Shown here: positions 14,825 to 21,871 of the stretch, one piece after another
Numbering within the stretch: position 1 is the stretch's first letter
How the letters are laid out: every line of letters starts with the position of its first letter
DNA from: Streptomyces sp. NRRL S-118
GTDB taxonomy: Bacteria; Actinomycetota; Actinomycetes; Streptomycetales; Streptomycetaceae
Direction of reading: 5' to 3'
Assembly (NCBI RefSeq): GCF_000716335.1
Contig: NZ_KL591035.1
Coordinates: forward strand, 1 to 26,620
Length of the DNA: 26,620 nucleotides
Notes under the pieces: generated by a model
Databases searched by the model: none
Told to the model about the DNA's origin: nothing
What the model saw: only the letters and a program-made list of their open reading frames with translations
Position numbers and translations under genes: made by a program

Positions 14825-16354
14825 TCACGGCCTGGTCAGGCGCGCCATTTCGGCCGGCGGCAGGGACGGGTTGGCGGCCGCGGCCGCCCCCACCTGCGGG
14901 TCGTCGTCCGCGAGCAGCTCCGCGACGACCTGCGGCGGCAGGGCCGGGTGCGCGGCTGCCAGGGGTCTCGCACGCGGGTCCGCGAGGCAGGCCGTGAGCG
15001 CCGCGGCGGTCGCGCGGGGGTGCCGGGCGATCTCACGCAGCGCCTTGCGCGGGGGCCGCTCCTGCCGGGCCAGCCGCTCCAGGAGGCCGGGCGGCGCGTC
15101 CGGGTTGGCGGCCACGCGGGCCGCGACCTGATCCCCGTGCCGGCGCACCATGGCACGCAGCACCTCCCCGGGCAGGCCGGGATGCGGGGCGACCGCCTTG
15201 GCCACCTTCGCGTCCGGGTCCGCCGCGAGTGCCTCCCGGACCGCGGGCGGCAGGTCGCGCCGTTCCGCCACCAGCATCCGCAGCAGCGGGTCGGCCGACG
15301 CGGCCAGCTCCCCGACCTCGGCCGCGGAGGCCGCGGCGACCCCCGGCAGCAGGACCGGGCCGATCCGCGTCGTACGGGCCACCCGGGCGAGCACGTCCCA
15401 GGGGATGCGCGGATGGTGGGCGAGACGCCGCTGCACGTCGTGGCCGCCGTCAGCGGCGAGGGTACGGATCAGGGCCTCACCGATCGCCGGGTTCCCGGCG
15501 AGTCCGGAGCGCACCCCGGGGTCGGGATCGGCGGCGAGCAGCTCGCACGCCCCCGGCGGCAGGTCCGGCCGGGCGGCGAGCTCGCGGCGCAGCAGCGGTG
15601 AGGGGTGCCGGACGAACCCGGCGGCGGCTTCGACGGGCGTCATGGGGTTGCGCAGGGCGAACCGCCGCGTCTCGTGCACCGTGGACGCGTGCGAGCCGTC
15701 ACAGGAGGCACCGGGCCGCAGCGCACAGTCGGGCAGAGGGCAGTACGGCTCGTGCACGAACGGAATCTCCTCCTGTTCGCAGACCGAACACCACCGGGCC
15801 GGGGGCAGCCCTTCGCCGGTGAGTAGCGCGACCAGCTCGGCCGGGGGTGTGCGGGTGTTGGTGGCCACCGCACGGCGGACCTCGGCGTGCGGGTGCCGGG
15901 CGAGCAGGGCGGCCGTGGCGGGCACGGTGGTCCACAGCCCCAGCTCCGTGACGACCCCTGTGTCGGCGTCCCCGGCGAGGCTCTCCAGCACGTCGGGCGG
16001 TAGGCCGGGGCATGCGGCCAGCTTCTCCCGCAGCCCGGCGTCCGGGTCCGCGGCGAACCGGCGGGCCCATTCCGGCCGGCCCGCACCCGTGTCGAGCAGG
16101 GCGAGAGCGGCCCGCGGCCACGCTCCGGGGTCGACGTCCGCGGCCGGCAGCCGCCCGGCGTACGCGAGGTGCACGGCGACCTCGTCTCCGAAGCGGTGGG
16201 CCAGCGCCACGGCCTGTACGGGGCTGAGGTCGGCCTGATCGGCGAGGTACGAGGCGGCGTCGGCGTCCGCCGTCGCGATCAGCCGGTCGACCAGGCCGGA
16301 CGGCAGAGCCGGATTGGCGGCGAGCCCGCCCAGGAGGTGATCCACGTCCGGCAT
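14825..16354 (-). CDS. Leucine-rich repeat variant (LRV) protein with internal Cys cluster
   Basis: A 509-residue protein made almost wholly of short alpha-helical repeats of about 24 residues with patterns such as ALAADPDAKVAKAVAPHPGL and PPEVL. This is the LRV repeat, a right-handed solenoid. Repeats run from about 5 to 180 and from 235 to the end. Between them is a separate segment with cysteines at 189, 192, 205, 210 and 218 (CSVC, PYCPLPDC, SCDGSH) and nearby histidines, which looks like a zinc or iron-sulfur site. The start MPDVDHLLGG at 16354 is where repeats begin; a longer frame runs through unrelated genes. Role unknown; solenoids usually bind proteins. Confidence 0.85.
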   Translation of the reverse strand: MPDVDHLLGGLAANPALPSGLVDRLIATADADAASYLADQADLSPVQAVALAHRFGDEVAVHLAYAGRLPAADVDPGAWPRAALALLDTGAGRPEWARRFAADPDAGLREKLAACPGLPPDVLESLAGDADTGVVTELGLWTTVPATAALLARHPHAEVRRAVATNTRTPPAELVALLTGEGLPPARWCSVCEQEEIPFVHEPYCPLPDCALRPGASCDGSHASTVHETRRFALRNPMTPVEAAAGFVRHPSPLLRRELAARPDLPPGACELLAADPDPGVRSGLAGNPAIGEALIRTLAADGGHDVQRRLAHHPRIPWDVLARVARTTRIGPVLLPGVAAASAAEVGELAASADPLLRMLVAERRDLPPAVREALAADPDAKVAKAVAPHPGLPGEVLRAMVRRHGDQVAARVAANPDAPPGLLERLARQERPPRKALREIARHPRATAAALTACLADPRARPLAAAHPALPPQVVAELLADDDPQVGAAAAANPSLPPAEMARLTRP

Positions 16355-16418
16355 CCTGCCCGAACGCACATCCGGAAGTCGCCTGCATTGCGCGCCCTGC
16401 GCGGGTCTCGCGGCGCGC

Positions 16419-16441
16419 GGACCCCGCGGCCCGCGGGGTCC
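16419..16441. promoter_or_regulatory. 23-bp perfect palindrome between LRV and usp genes
   Basis: GGACCCCGCGG and its exact complement CCGCGGGGTCC flank a single central C. It lies in the 189-bp divergent gap, so it could be an operator for either gene or a stable hairpin. No promoter boxes were recognised nearby. Confidence 0.55.
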
Positions 16442-16543
16442 GGCAGGCCCGCGCGGCGGACGGAGCTGGCCGAGGCGTGCGGGGAACCTCCGGCGGACGC
16501 ACTGTGGAGGTACGGGACGACGAGCGGACCCGGAGGAGTCGAT

Positions 16544-17323
16544 ATGCCCCGCACCGTCACCGTGACCGTCGGTGTCGACGCAACACGGGAGAGCATGGTG
16601 GCCGCCGAGTGGGGCGCCGACGAGGCGGCCAGCCGCGGGCGCCCGCTGCGGCTGGTGCACGTGTGGAGCCCCGGCACGGACGCCGTCACGCCTGTCGTGG
16701 ACCGGGGCAGCGAGCGGCACGCCGCCGAGCGGCTGCTGCACGCCGTGGCCGGGCACGTGCACCGCCACCGTCCGGAGGTGCAGGTCGAGACCGACCAGCT
16801 CCACGGCAGCCCCGTCCAGGGACTGTGCGACGTCAGCGAGGACGCCGAACTGCTGGTCCTTGGCTCCCGGCGGCTCGGGAGCCTCACCGGCTTCGTCGGC
16901 GGCTCGCTCTCGCAGGCGGTGCTCGCGCGGGTCAGGCGGCCCGTCGTGCTGGTCCGGGCGCACGGCCCGGCGAGCGGCGACGTGGTGCTGGGGGTGGACC
17001 CCGAGCGGCCCAGCGACGAGGTGGCCGCCTTCGCCTTCGCCAGCGCCGACCGGTACGGCTGCGGCGTGCGTCTCGTCGCCGCCGAGGCGTCGCCCGAGGA
17101 TCTCCTCGCGCGGTGGGCCCAGGAGTACCCGGGCGTGGCCGTCACCCGGACGGGCGGGCCGGGCCGGATGGCCCGCGAGCTGGCCGAGGCCTCGCACGGA
17201 GCACGGCTGGTCGTCCTGGGCCACCGGAGACGCCGCGTGCCGTGGGGAGCGCGGGTCGGGCCCGTCGTCCACGCCGTGATGCACGACGCCGCCGCCCCCG
17301 TCGCCGTCGTACCGCACCGCTGA
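16544..17323 (+). CDS. Universal stress protein with two UspA domains
   Basis: A 259-residue protein with two tandem Usp folds. The first (4-143) begins TVTVGVDATRESMVAAEWGA and ends with LVLGSRRLGSLTGFVGGSLS, then RRPVVLVRA, close to the ATP-binding G-2x-G-9x-G-S pattern with one Gly replaced. The second (about 145-259) begins GDVVLGVDPERPSDEV. Its loop GHRRRRVPWGARVG is degenerate, so only the first half may bind nucleotide. The ATG at 16544 is preceded by GGAGGAG. Such proteins in actinomycetes act in dormancy, hypoxia or general stress; the specific role is unknown. Confidence 0.92.
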   Translation: MPRTVTVTVGVDATRESMVAAEWGADEAASRGRPLRLVHVWSPGTDAVTPVVDRGSERHAAERLLHAVAGHVHRHRPEVQVETDQLHGSPVQGLCDVSEDAELLVLGSRRLGSLTGFVGGSLSQAVLARVRRPVVLVRAHGPASGDVVLGVDPERPSDEVAAFAFASADRYGCGVRLVAAEASPEDLLARWAQEYPGVAVTRTGGPGRMARELAEASHGARLVVLGHRRRRVPWGARVGPVVHAVMHDAAAPVAVVPHR

Positions 17324-17490
17324 GGAGGCCCTTCCCGGGTGCGTCGAGTGCGCACGGCAGGGGACCCGGCCACCACCGGCGGTACGGGTCGGCTCCGGCG
17401 GTCCAGGCCGGCGAGCACGGCACTCTGTGGCTGCTCGGGGCCCGCGCAGTGGAGCCGGGGGAGTGACGGTCGGCACCCGGGCCGCGAGTG

Positions 17491-19074
17491 TCAGACGCCG
17501 TCCGGCTCGGGATCGGCGTGCTCGGCCCGCTTGCCCTGCTCGACCCGATCGGTGCGGTCGACCTGCTCGGTGGGCTCGATCCGTTCGTCCCGGCGGAGCG
17601 CATGCGTCGGCACCCGGGTGTGGATGTAGAGGTCCTGGCGGCCCGGGGGCGTCGCCCGGCGCCGGGGGAGCGGCAACTCGAACTCCACCGGCCGCCGGTG
17701 GTCGGCGAGCTGGCGGCCGGCGTTGTAGACCCGGCCGAACTTCCACAGCATGCGGGCGAAGTTGGTCTGCCCGCGCGCCAGGTTCCGGCCGAGGACCCCC
17801 ATGGCGCCGATGGCATTGCTCAGGCCCAGGTGCTTGCGGTTGATGACGGCCTGCGTGCGCACCAGCTCCCGGTAGAACTCCTCCAGGGACAGCTTCGTGG
17901 GAACGACCGCGTGCTGGATGTCGAAGAGCCGGTAGTCACGCGTCGTCAGCTGACGGGCCTCGGTGTGCCAGATCTCCGTGCCGGGGTACGGCGTCATCAC
18001 GGTCAGGTGCACGATCTCCGGCACCGACAGCGCGAATTCCCGTACGACGCGGAAGCGTTCCGCGTCCCAGGCCGGGTCGACGATCAGGTTGATCGCCACC
18101 ATGATCCCCATCCGGCGGGCGACTTCCAGCGCCCGGAAGTTGTCGTCCGGACTCACGCGCTTCCGGTACAGGTCGAGCCCCTCGGCGTCGATGGCCTCCA
18201 TGCCCAGGAACATGTACCGGAGTCCCAGCCGGGTCCATCGCTGGAAAACCTCCTGATTGCGCAGCAGGACATCGCTGCGCGTCTCCAGGTAATAGCGCTT
18301 GCGGATCCTGCGGCGCTCCAGTTCGGCGGCGATTCCGTCGCCGTGTTCGGGCCGGATGAAGGCCACGTCGTCGACGATGAACACATTCGGTTCGCGGATC
18401 GACGCCATTTCCTCCGCCGCGCCCTCCGGGGACGCCTTGCGATAACTGCGGCCGTAGAACGTCCAGGCCGAGCAGAACGAGCAGTCCCACGGGCAGCCGC
18501 GGGTGAACTCGATCGACGCGCACGGATCCAGCTCACCGATGAAGTAGCGACGGCGCTTGCGCATGAGGTCACGCGCCGGGCGCGGCCGGTCCAGGCTGTC
18601 CAGCAGCTTCGGCGCGGGTCCGCGACCGTCCGCGCACACCACACCCGGGACGGTGTGCACCCCGCCGTCGGGGACCGCGGCCAGCAGCGGTTCGACCGCC
18701 GGCTCGCCCTCGCCGCGCACGATCGCGTCCACCGCGCCGTCGGCCTGCTCCAGTACGTGCTCGGCGATGAACGACACGCTGTGGCCGCCGAGGAAGACGA
18801 AACAGCCCGGCGAGGCGGCCTTGGCGCGGCGGGCGATCCCGATGGCCTCGGGAATGTTCGCGAGGTAGTTCAGCGAGATGCCCAGCGCCTCCGGTGCGAA
18901 GGAGACCATTTCGCGATCGAGCAAGGAGCGGGAAAGGACCTGGAGGTCCACCACGCGCACCTCATGGCCGGCGTCCCGGGCCGCCGCCGCCACTCGTTCG
19001 AGCCCCAGCGGCTCCAGCCGCAGGAAGATCTCGGAGTACATCAGGGCACTCGGATGGACAAGCATGACGCGCAT
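17491..19074 (-). CDS. hpnR: Hopanoid C-3 methylase HpnR (B12-binding radical SAM)
   Basis: A 527-residue enzyme that methylates C-3 of the hopanoid A ring using S-adenosylmethionine and cobalamin. Residues 1-140 form a B12-binding Rossmann domain (VMLVHPSALMYSEIFLRLEP, then VFLGGHSVSF). The radical SAM core carries CPWDCSFC (Cys194, Cys198, Cys201) for the 4Fe-4S cluster, followed by AWTFYGRSYRKASPEGA and VFIVDDVAFI. Long stretches agree with HpnR as I know it, including YPGTEIWHTEARQLTTRDYR and the conserved end RGQTNFARMLWKFGRVYN. The last 50 residues are a charged extension outside the usual length. The ATG at 19074 has GGAG eight bases upstream. It stands alone, without other hopanoid genes in the window. 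Confidence 0.87.
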   Translation of the reverse strand: MRVMLVHPSALMYSEIFLRLEPLGLERVAAAARDAGHEVRVVDLQVLSRSLLDREMVSFAPEALGISLNYLANIPEAIGIARRAKAASPGCFVFLGGHSVSFIAEHVLEQADGAVDAIVRGEGEPAVEPLLAAVPDGGVHTVPGVVCADGRGPAPKLLDSLDRPRPARDLMRKRRRYFIGELDPCASIEFTRGCPWDCSFCSAWTFYGRSYRKASPEGAAEEMASIREPNVFIVDDVAFIRPEHGDGIAAELERRRIRKRYYLETRSDVLLRNQEVFQRWTRLGLRYMFLGMEAIDAEGLDLYRKRVSPDDNFRALEVARRMGIMVAINLIVDPAWDAERFRVVREFALSVPEIVHLTVMTPYPGTEIWHTEARQLTTRDYRLFDIQHAVVPTKLSLEEFYRELVRTQAVINRKHLGLSNAIGAMGVLGRNLARGQTNFARMLWKFGRVYNAGRQLADHRRPVEFELPLPRRRATPPGRQDLYIHTRVPTHALRRDERIEPTEQVDRTDRVEQGKRAEHADPEPDGV

Positions 19075-19086
19075 CTCAGGTCTCCG

Positions 19087-19098
19087 GTTGCCGGCAAC
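19087..19098. promoter_or_regulatory. 12-bp palindrome upstream of hpnR
   Basis: Perfect palindrome GTTGCCGGCAAC, 12 bases before the hpnR start codon, in the 139-bp divergent gap shared with the DUF1876 gene. It could be a repressor site in the hpnR leader. The gap is also less G+C-rich around 19098-19128, fitting promoters. Confidence 0.35.
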
Positions 19099-19213
19099 AG
19101 AAAGGAGTTCGGTGTAACCATTTCTCCCTTGTCGGCCGGATTTCTCCGGGAAGGCACGCCGCGGATAAGCGGCCGGGCGCCGGGAGAGGGATCCTGGGAT
19201 CCAGGAGGTTGCC

Positions 19214-19522
19214 ATGGCACGAACACTGGAATGGCAGGTCCGGCTGGAACTCGCCGAGGACGACGGCACCACGCGGGCCCGCGCGACGGTGGAGACGGAG
19301 GGGACGACGTTCACGGGGCACGGGACGGCCCGGCGCAACCCCGAGGACCCCGACGTACCCGTGATCGGCGACGAACTGGCGGCGAGCCGCGCGATGAGCG
19401 ATCTCGCCCGCCAGCTGATGCGGGCGGCGTACCGGGACATCGGCGAGGTGGGCGCCGGCCTGCCGGGCAGCGAGCGGTACGAGGACGTCGGCGGCTACGG
19501 CTGGTCGGCGGTGAGCGCCTGA
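19214..19522 (+). CDS. DUF1876 domain protein (first of two)
   Basis: A 102-residue small acidic protein. WQVRLELAEDDGTTRARATV and GTARRNPEDPDVPVIGDELAASRAMSDLARQL match the DUF1876 (Rv2632c-like, dsRBD-like fold) family. Its function is unknown, though such genes often sit near stress genes in actinomycetes. The ATG at 19214 follows AGGAGG at five bases. An inverted repeat TCCTGG-GAT-CCAGGA (19192-19206) overlaps that ribosome binding site and could limit translation. Confidence 0.9.
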   Translation: MARTLEWQVRLELAEDDGTTRARATVETEGTTFTGHGTARRNPEDPDVPVIGDELAASRAMSDLARQLMRAAYRDIGEVGAGLPGSERYEDVGGYGWSAVSA

Positions 19523-19620
19523 CCGGCCCTGACCCCGCCTCCTCGCGCGCCCGTTCCCCCGGACGGGCGAGGGCCCGCCCACGGGTGCACGCTGGAGGAG
19601 TAGCTCAGGAGGTGAGTGGG

Positions 19621-19896
19621 ATGCAGACCATCGTCGGATGGCACGTCGACATCGAATTCTCCGAGGACGAGGACACCGGCAAGACCAAGGCCTCCTGCCT
19701 GGTCCGGCTGCCCGACGGCACGGAGCTCCGCGGTCACGGCAGGGCGAAGCGGCACCCGGACGACATGGAGCAGCAGCGGGTCGGCGAGGAGATCGCGGCG
19801 GCCCGTGCGCTCAACGAACTCTGCAGGAATCTCATGAGGAAGGCCGGACACGAGATCGAGGAGGTGACGCACATCCCGGCGCACATCGCGATGTGA
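19621..19896 (+). CDS. DUF1876 domain protein (second of two)
   Basis: A 91-residue paralogue of the preceding gene, 98 bases downstream. WHVDIEFSEDEDTGKTKASC and GHGRAKRHPDDMEQQRVGEE with IAAARALNEL fit the DUF1876 pattern, and it ends in HIEEVTH-like sequence (EIEEVTHIPAHIAM). The ATG at 19621 is preceded by AGGAGGTGAG. The two proteins are clearly diverged, so the pair is not a recent duplication. They may form hetero-oligomers; that is a guess. Confidence 0.9.
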   Translation: MQTIVGWHVDIEFSEDEDTGKTKASCLVRLPDGTELRGHGRAKRHPDDMEQQRVGEEIAAARALNELCRNLMRKAGHEIEEVTHIPAHIAM

Positions 19897-19966
19897 GCCC
19901 GCGTTCGGCCGCCCCGGACCCGGCCCCGCCCGGCCCGGGGCTCCCTCATGCGCATCTGCGCACCAC

Positions 19967-20010
19967 GCCGCGCGGGCCCCTCCTCATGGCCGCGCGGGCC
20001 CTTCCTCATG
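19967..20010. repeat. 22-bp direct tandem repeat
   Basis: Two adjacent 22-base units, GCCGCGCGGGCCC followed by (C/T)TCCTCATG, at 19967-19988 and 19989-20010, differ at one base. A partial third unit (GGGGCTCCCTCATG, 19937-19950) lies upstream. It sits in the 250-bp gap between convergent genes, with no gene in it. Confidence 0.8.
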
Positions 20011-20088
20011 CGCGCCGCGCCGCGGGAGCCGCGGCCGCGGGCCGGACCACGCGGCTGGACCGGGCGGGAAGCCGTGCACGCGCAGCAA

Positions 20089-20125
20089 GTCGCCGGGCGG
20101 CCCCGTGGAGCGGTCGCCCGGCGAC
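20089..20125 (-). terminator. Hairpin terminator after the ChaB/Rho-N gene
   Basis: Perfect 11-bp stem GTCGCCGGGCG / CGCCCGGCGAC with a 15-base loop, 21 bases beyond the stop codon on the minus strand. It may serve both converging transcripts. Confidence 0.65.
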
Positions 20126-20146
20126 GCCGGGGGGACGCGGCGCGCG

Positions 20147-20548
20147 TCAGGACCGGGCCTGACGGGTCGCGGACCTGTTGGCCTTGCGGATGGCCTCCAG
20201 CAGCTCGGGCTTCGACATGCGGGAGCGGCCGTCGATGCCGAGCTTCTTCGCCAGCTCGTACAGGTGCTCCTTCGAGGCGTTCTCGTCGACCCCCTCACCG
20301 CTGCGCCCGCCCTGCCCCCGCGGCCGCGCCGCCAGCGGGTCGGAGGGTCCCTTGCGGCCGGCTTCCTTGCGTTCCCAGTGGTCGCCGACCTTCTCGTGGG
20401 TGTGCTTGAGCGCGCTGAACGCCACCCGGTGCGCGCGCTCGCCCTCGCCGTACTGCTCGACGGCCGAGTCGTGCGCCTCGGCCCACGTACGCTGTGCGCT
20501 CTCCGGCGAGCGCCGCAGCGTCGAGGGCATGGCCTCGCGTGCCGGCAT
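20147..20548 (-). CDS. ChaB-family protein with C-terminal Rho-N domain
   Basis: A 133-residue protein. The N-terminal 65 residues (MPSTLRRSPESAQRTWAEAH, then SAVEQYGEGERAHRVAF and KVGDHWE) match ChaB, described in enterobacteria as a regulator of cation transport. A Gly/Arg-rich linker follows, then a helical C-terminus (EHLYELAKKLGIDGRSRMSK, then PELLEAIRKANR) that matches the Rho N-terminal/SAP-like domain, which can bind nucleic acid. The ATG at 20548 has GGAGGGAGG upstream. The combination is common in actinobacteria, but its role is not known. Confidence 0.88.
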   Translation of the reverse strand: MPAREAMPSTLRRSPESAQRTWAEAHDSAVEQYGEGERAHRVAFSALKHTHEKVGDHWERKEAGRKGPSDPLAARPRGQGGRSGEGVDENASKEHLYELAKKLGIDGRSRMSKPELLEAIRKANRSATRQARS

Positions 20549-20778
20549 GATCGCCGCCTCCCTCCGCGGGTGCGTACGTCGGACGGGGGACGAGTGTCCG
20601 GGAAGCGGGGAGGACAAACGGCGCAGCCGGTGCCGGCCGGTGCAGACGCCAGAAGCCCGGCATATCTGAAATGCGCCAGCGTACGTCGGTTGATGATACG
20701 ACCAATACTTTGCGTGCTTTCGGCACCTCGCGGCCCGGACATGACAGAAAGGGAATCCCGTCGCCTCGAGGAGGCCGC

Positions 20779-21870
20779 ATGCTGGAGGTCGAGCGTCTGC
20801 TGGCCGATTGCCTGCACGACGCACGTGCCGGGTCGCTGGGCACCGTACCGCTCGTCCCGTACGGATCCGCGTACGCCGCGGCCCGCCGGGCGTTCCTCGC
20901 GGCCGGACTGCAGGCCCTGCGGGACGACCTGCCGGAGGCGGGCTGGGTCCAGCTCGACCTGGCGCCCGAGGCCTTCGCCTGGCCCCGCCTGTACGGGCGG
21001 CTCGCCGAGGCGGCCGACGACCTGGTCGGCACCGGGCTCGCCCGCGACTTCTTCTTCATGCACAAGCCCCCGGGGCTGCGCGTCCGCTTCCACGCCTCCG
21101 AGCCGTCCCGCGCCGGCGAGCTGCGCGCCGCGCTGACCCGCCACTTCGAGCGGCGGCGGGAGGACGGCGGCTGGGCGCGTCCGTACGCCGGTGTGTACGA
21201 GCCCGAGACCTACCTCTTCGGCGGCCCCCGCTCCATGCCGTACGTGCACGGGCTGTTCACCGCCGACGCACGGGCCTGGCTGGACGTCCACACGGCCGCG
21301 TCCGGAAGCCCCGTACCGCCGGAGTGGCGCGTGTCCCTGATGCTGCTGCGCACGGCGTTCGACGCCCTCGGCATCGCGGGCTGGGAGCACCGCGGAGTCT
21401 GGCAGGTCGTGCGGGAGGAGACCGGGCGCCGGCTCGCCGACGGGCTGCACGGCGGGGCGCGGCAGCGCGCCGCCGCCGGCATCCGCGCGTACTTCGAGCA
21501 GTCCGCCGACGCCCAGCTCGACGCGCTGCCGAAGGACTGGCAGGACGTGCTGCGGGTGCACCGGGCCGCGGCGCGCCGGGCCGCGGCCCGCTGGCGCGCC
21601 GGTTACTTCGAGTCCGGCGAGGCCACGGTCGGGCCGCGCCGGGCCGCCGCCTACCACGTGATCTTCCACTGGAACCGCGGCCGCTTCTCCGCGGCACGGC
21701 AGTGCCTGATCACCGAGGCGCTGGCAGCCGACGCGAGCGCGGAGAGCCAGGAGAGCCCCGCGGGCGCCGGGAGCCCGGAGCGACCCGAGTCGGCCGGGAG
21801 CGCCGAAGCGGAGGGCGCCGGGAGCGCCGGAGCCGGCCGAAGCATCGCAGGCGCCGAGGGAAGGGGCTGA
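20779..21870 (+). CDS. Split LanB elimination-domain protein (thiopeptide-type bacteriocin biosynthesis, SpaB_C)
   Basis: A 363-residue protein of the stand-alone SpaB_C/thiopept_ocin family. In class I lanthipeptide and thiopeptide pathways this domain removes glutamate from glutamylated Ser/Thr to give dehydroamino acids. Family landmarks are GWVQLDLAP, RDFFFMHKPPGLRVRFHA (90-106), YAGVYEPETYLFGG, a helical middle, and VIFHWNRGRFSAARQCLITE. The last 45 residues are low-complexity Ala/Gly/Ser/Glu. The ATG at 20779 follows GAGGAGG; an earlier in-frame start adds unrelated sequence. It is the first gene of the lanthipeptide locus, one base before the LanB gene and probably coupled to it. Confidence 0.9.
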   Translation: MLEVERLLADCLHDARAGSLGTVPLVPYGSAYAAARRAFLAAGLQALRDDLPEAGWVQLDLAPEAFAWPRLYGRLAEAADDLVGTGLARDFFFMHKPPGLRVRFHASEPSRAGELRAALTRHFERRREDGGWARPYAGVYEPETYLFGGPRSMPYVHGLFTADARAWLDVHTAASGSPVPPEWRVSLMLLRTAFDALGIAGWEHRGVWQVVREETGRRLADGLHGGARQRAAAGIRAYFEQSADAQLDALPKDWQDVLRVHRAAARRAAARWRAGYFESGEATVGPRRAAAYHVIFHWNRGRFSAARQCLITEALAADASAESQESPAGAGSPERPESAGSAEAEGAGSAGAGRSIAGAEGRG

Positions 21871-21871
21871 C

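Noticed and set aside
14825..17746. A 973-residue version of the LRV protein
   Set aside because: The extra N-terminal part is antisense to the universal stress gene and has no repeats; LRV repeats begin at the ATG at 16354.
17488..19896. An 802-residue plus-strand open frame spanning hpnR
   Set aside because: It is antisense to hpnR with no recognisable domain. Only its last 91 residues, the DUF1876 protein with its own start and ribosome binding site, are real.
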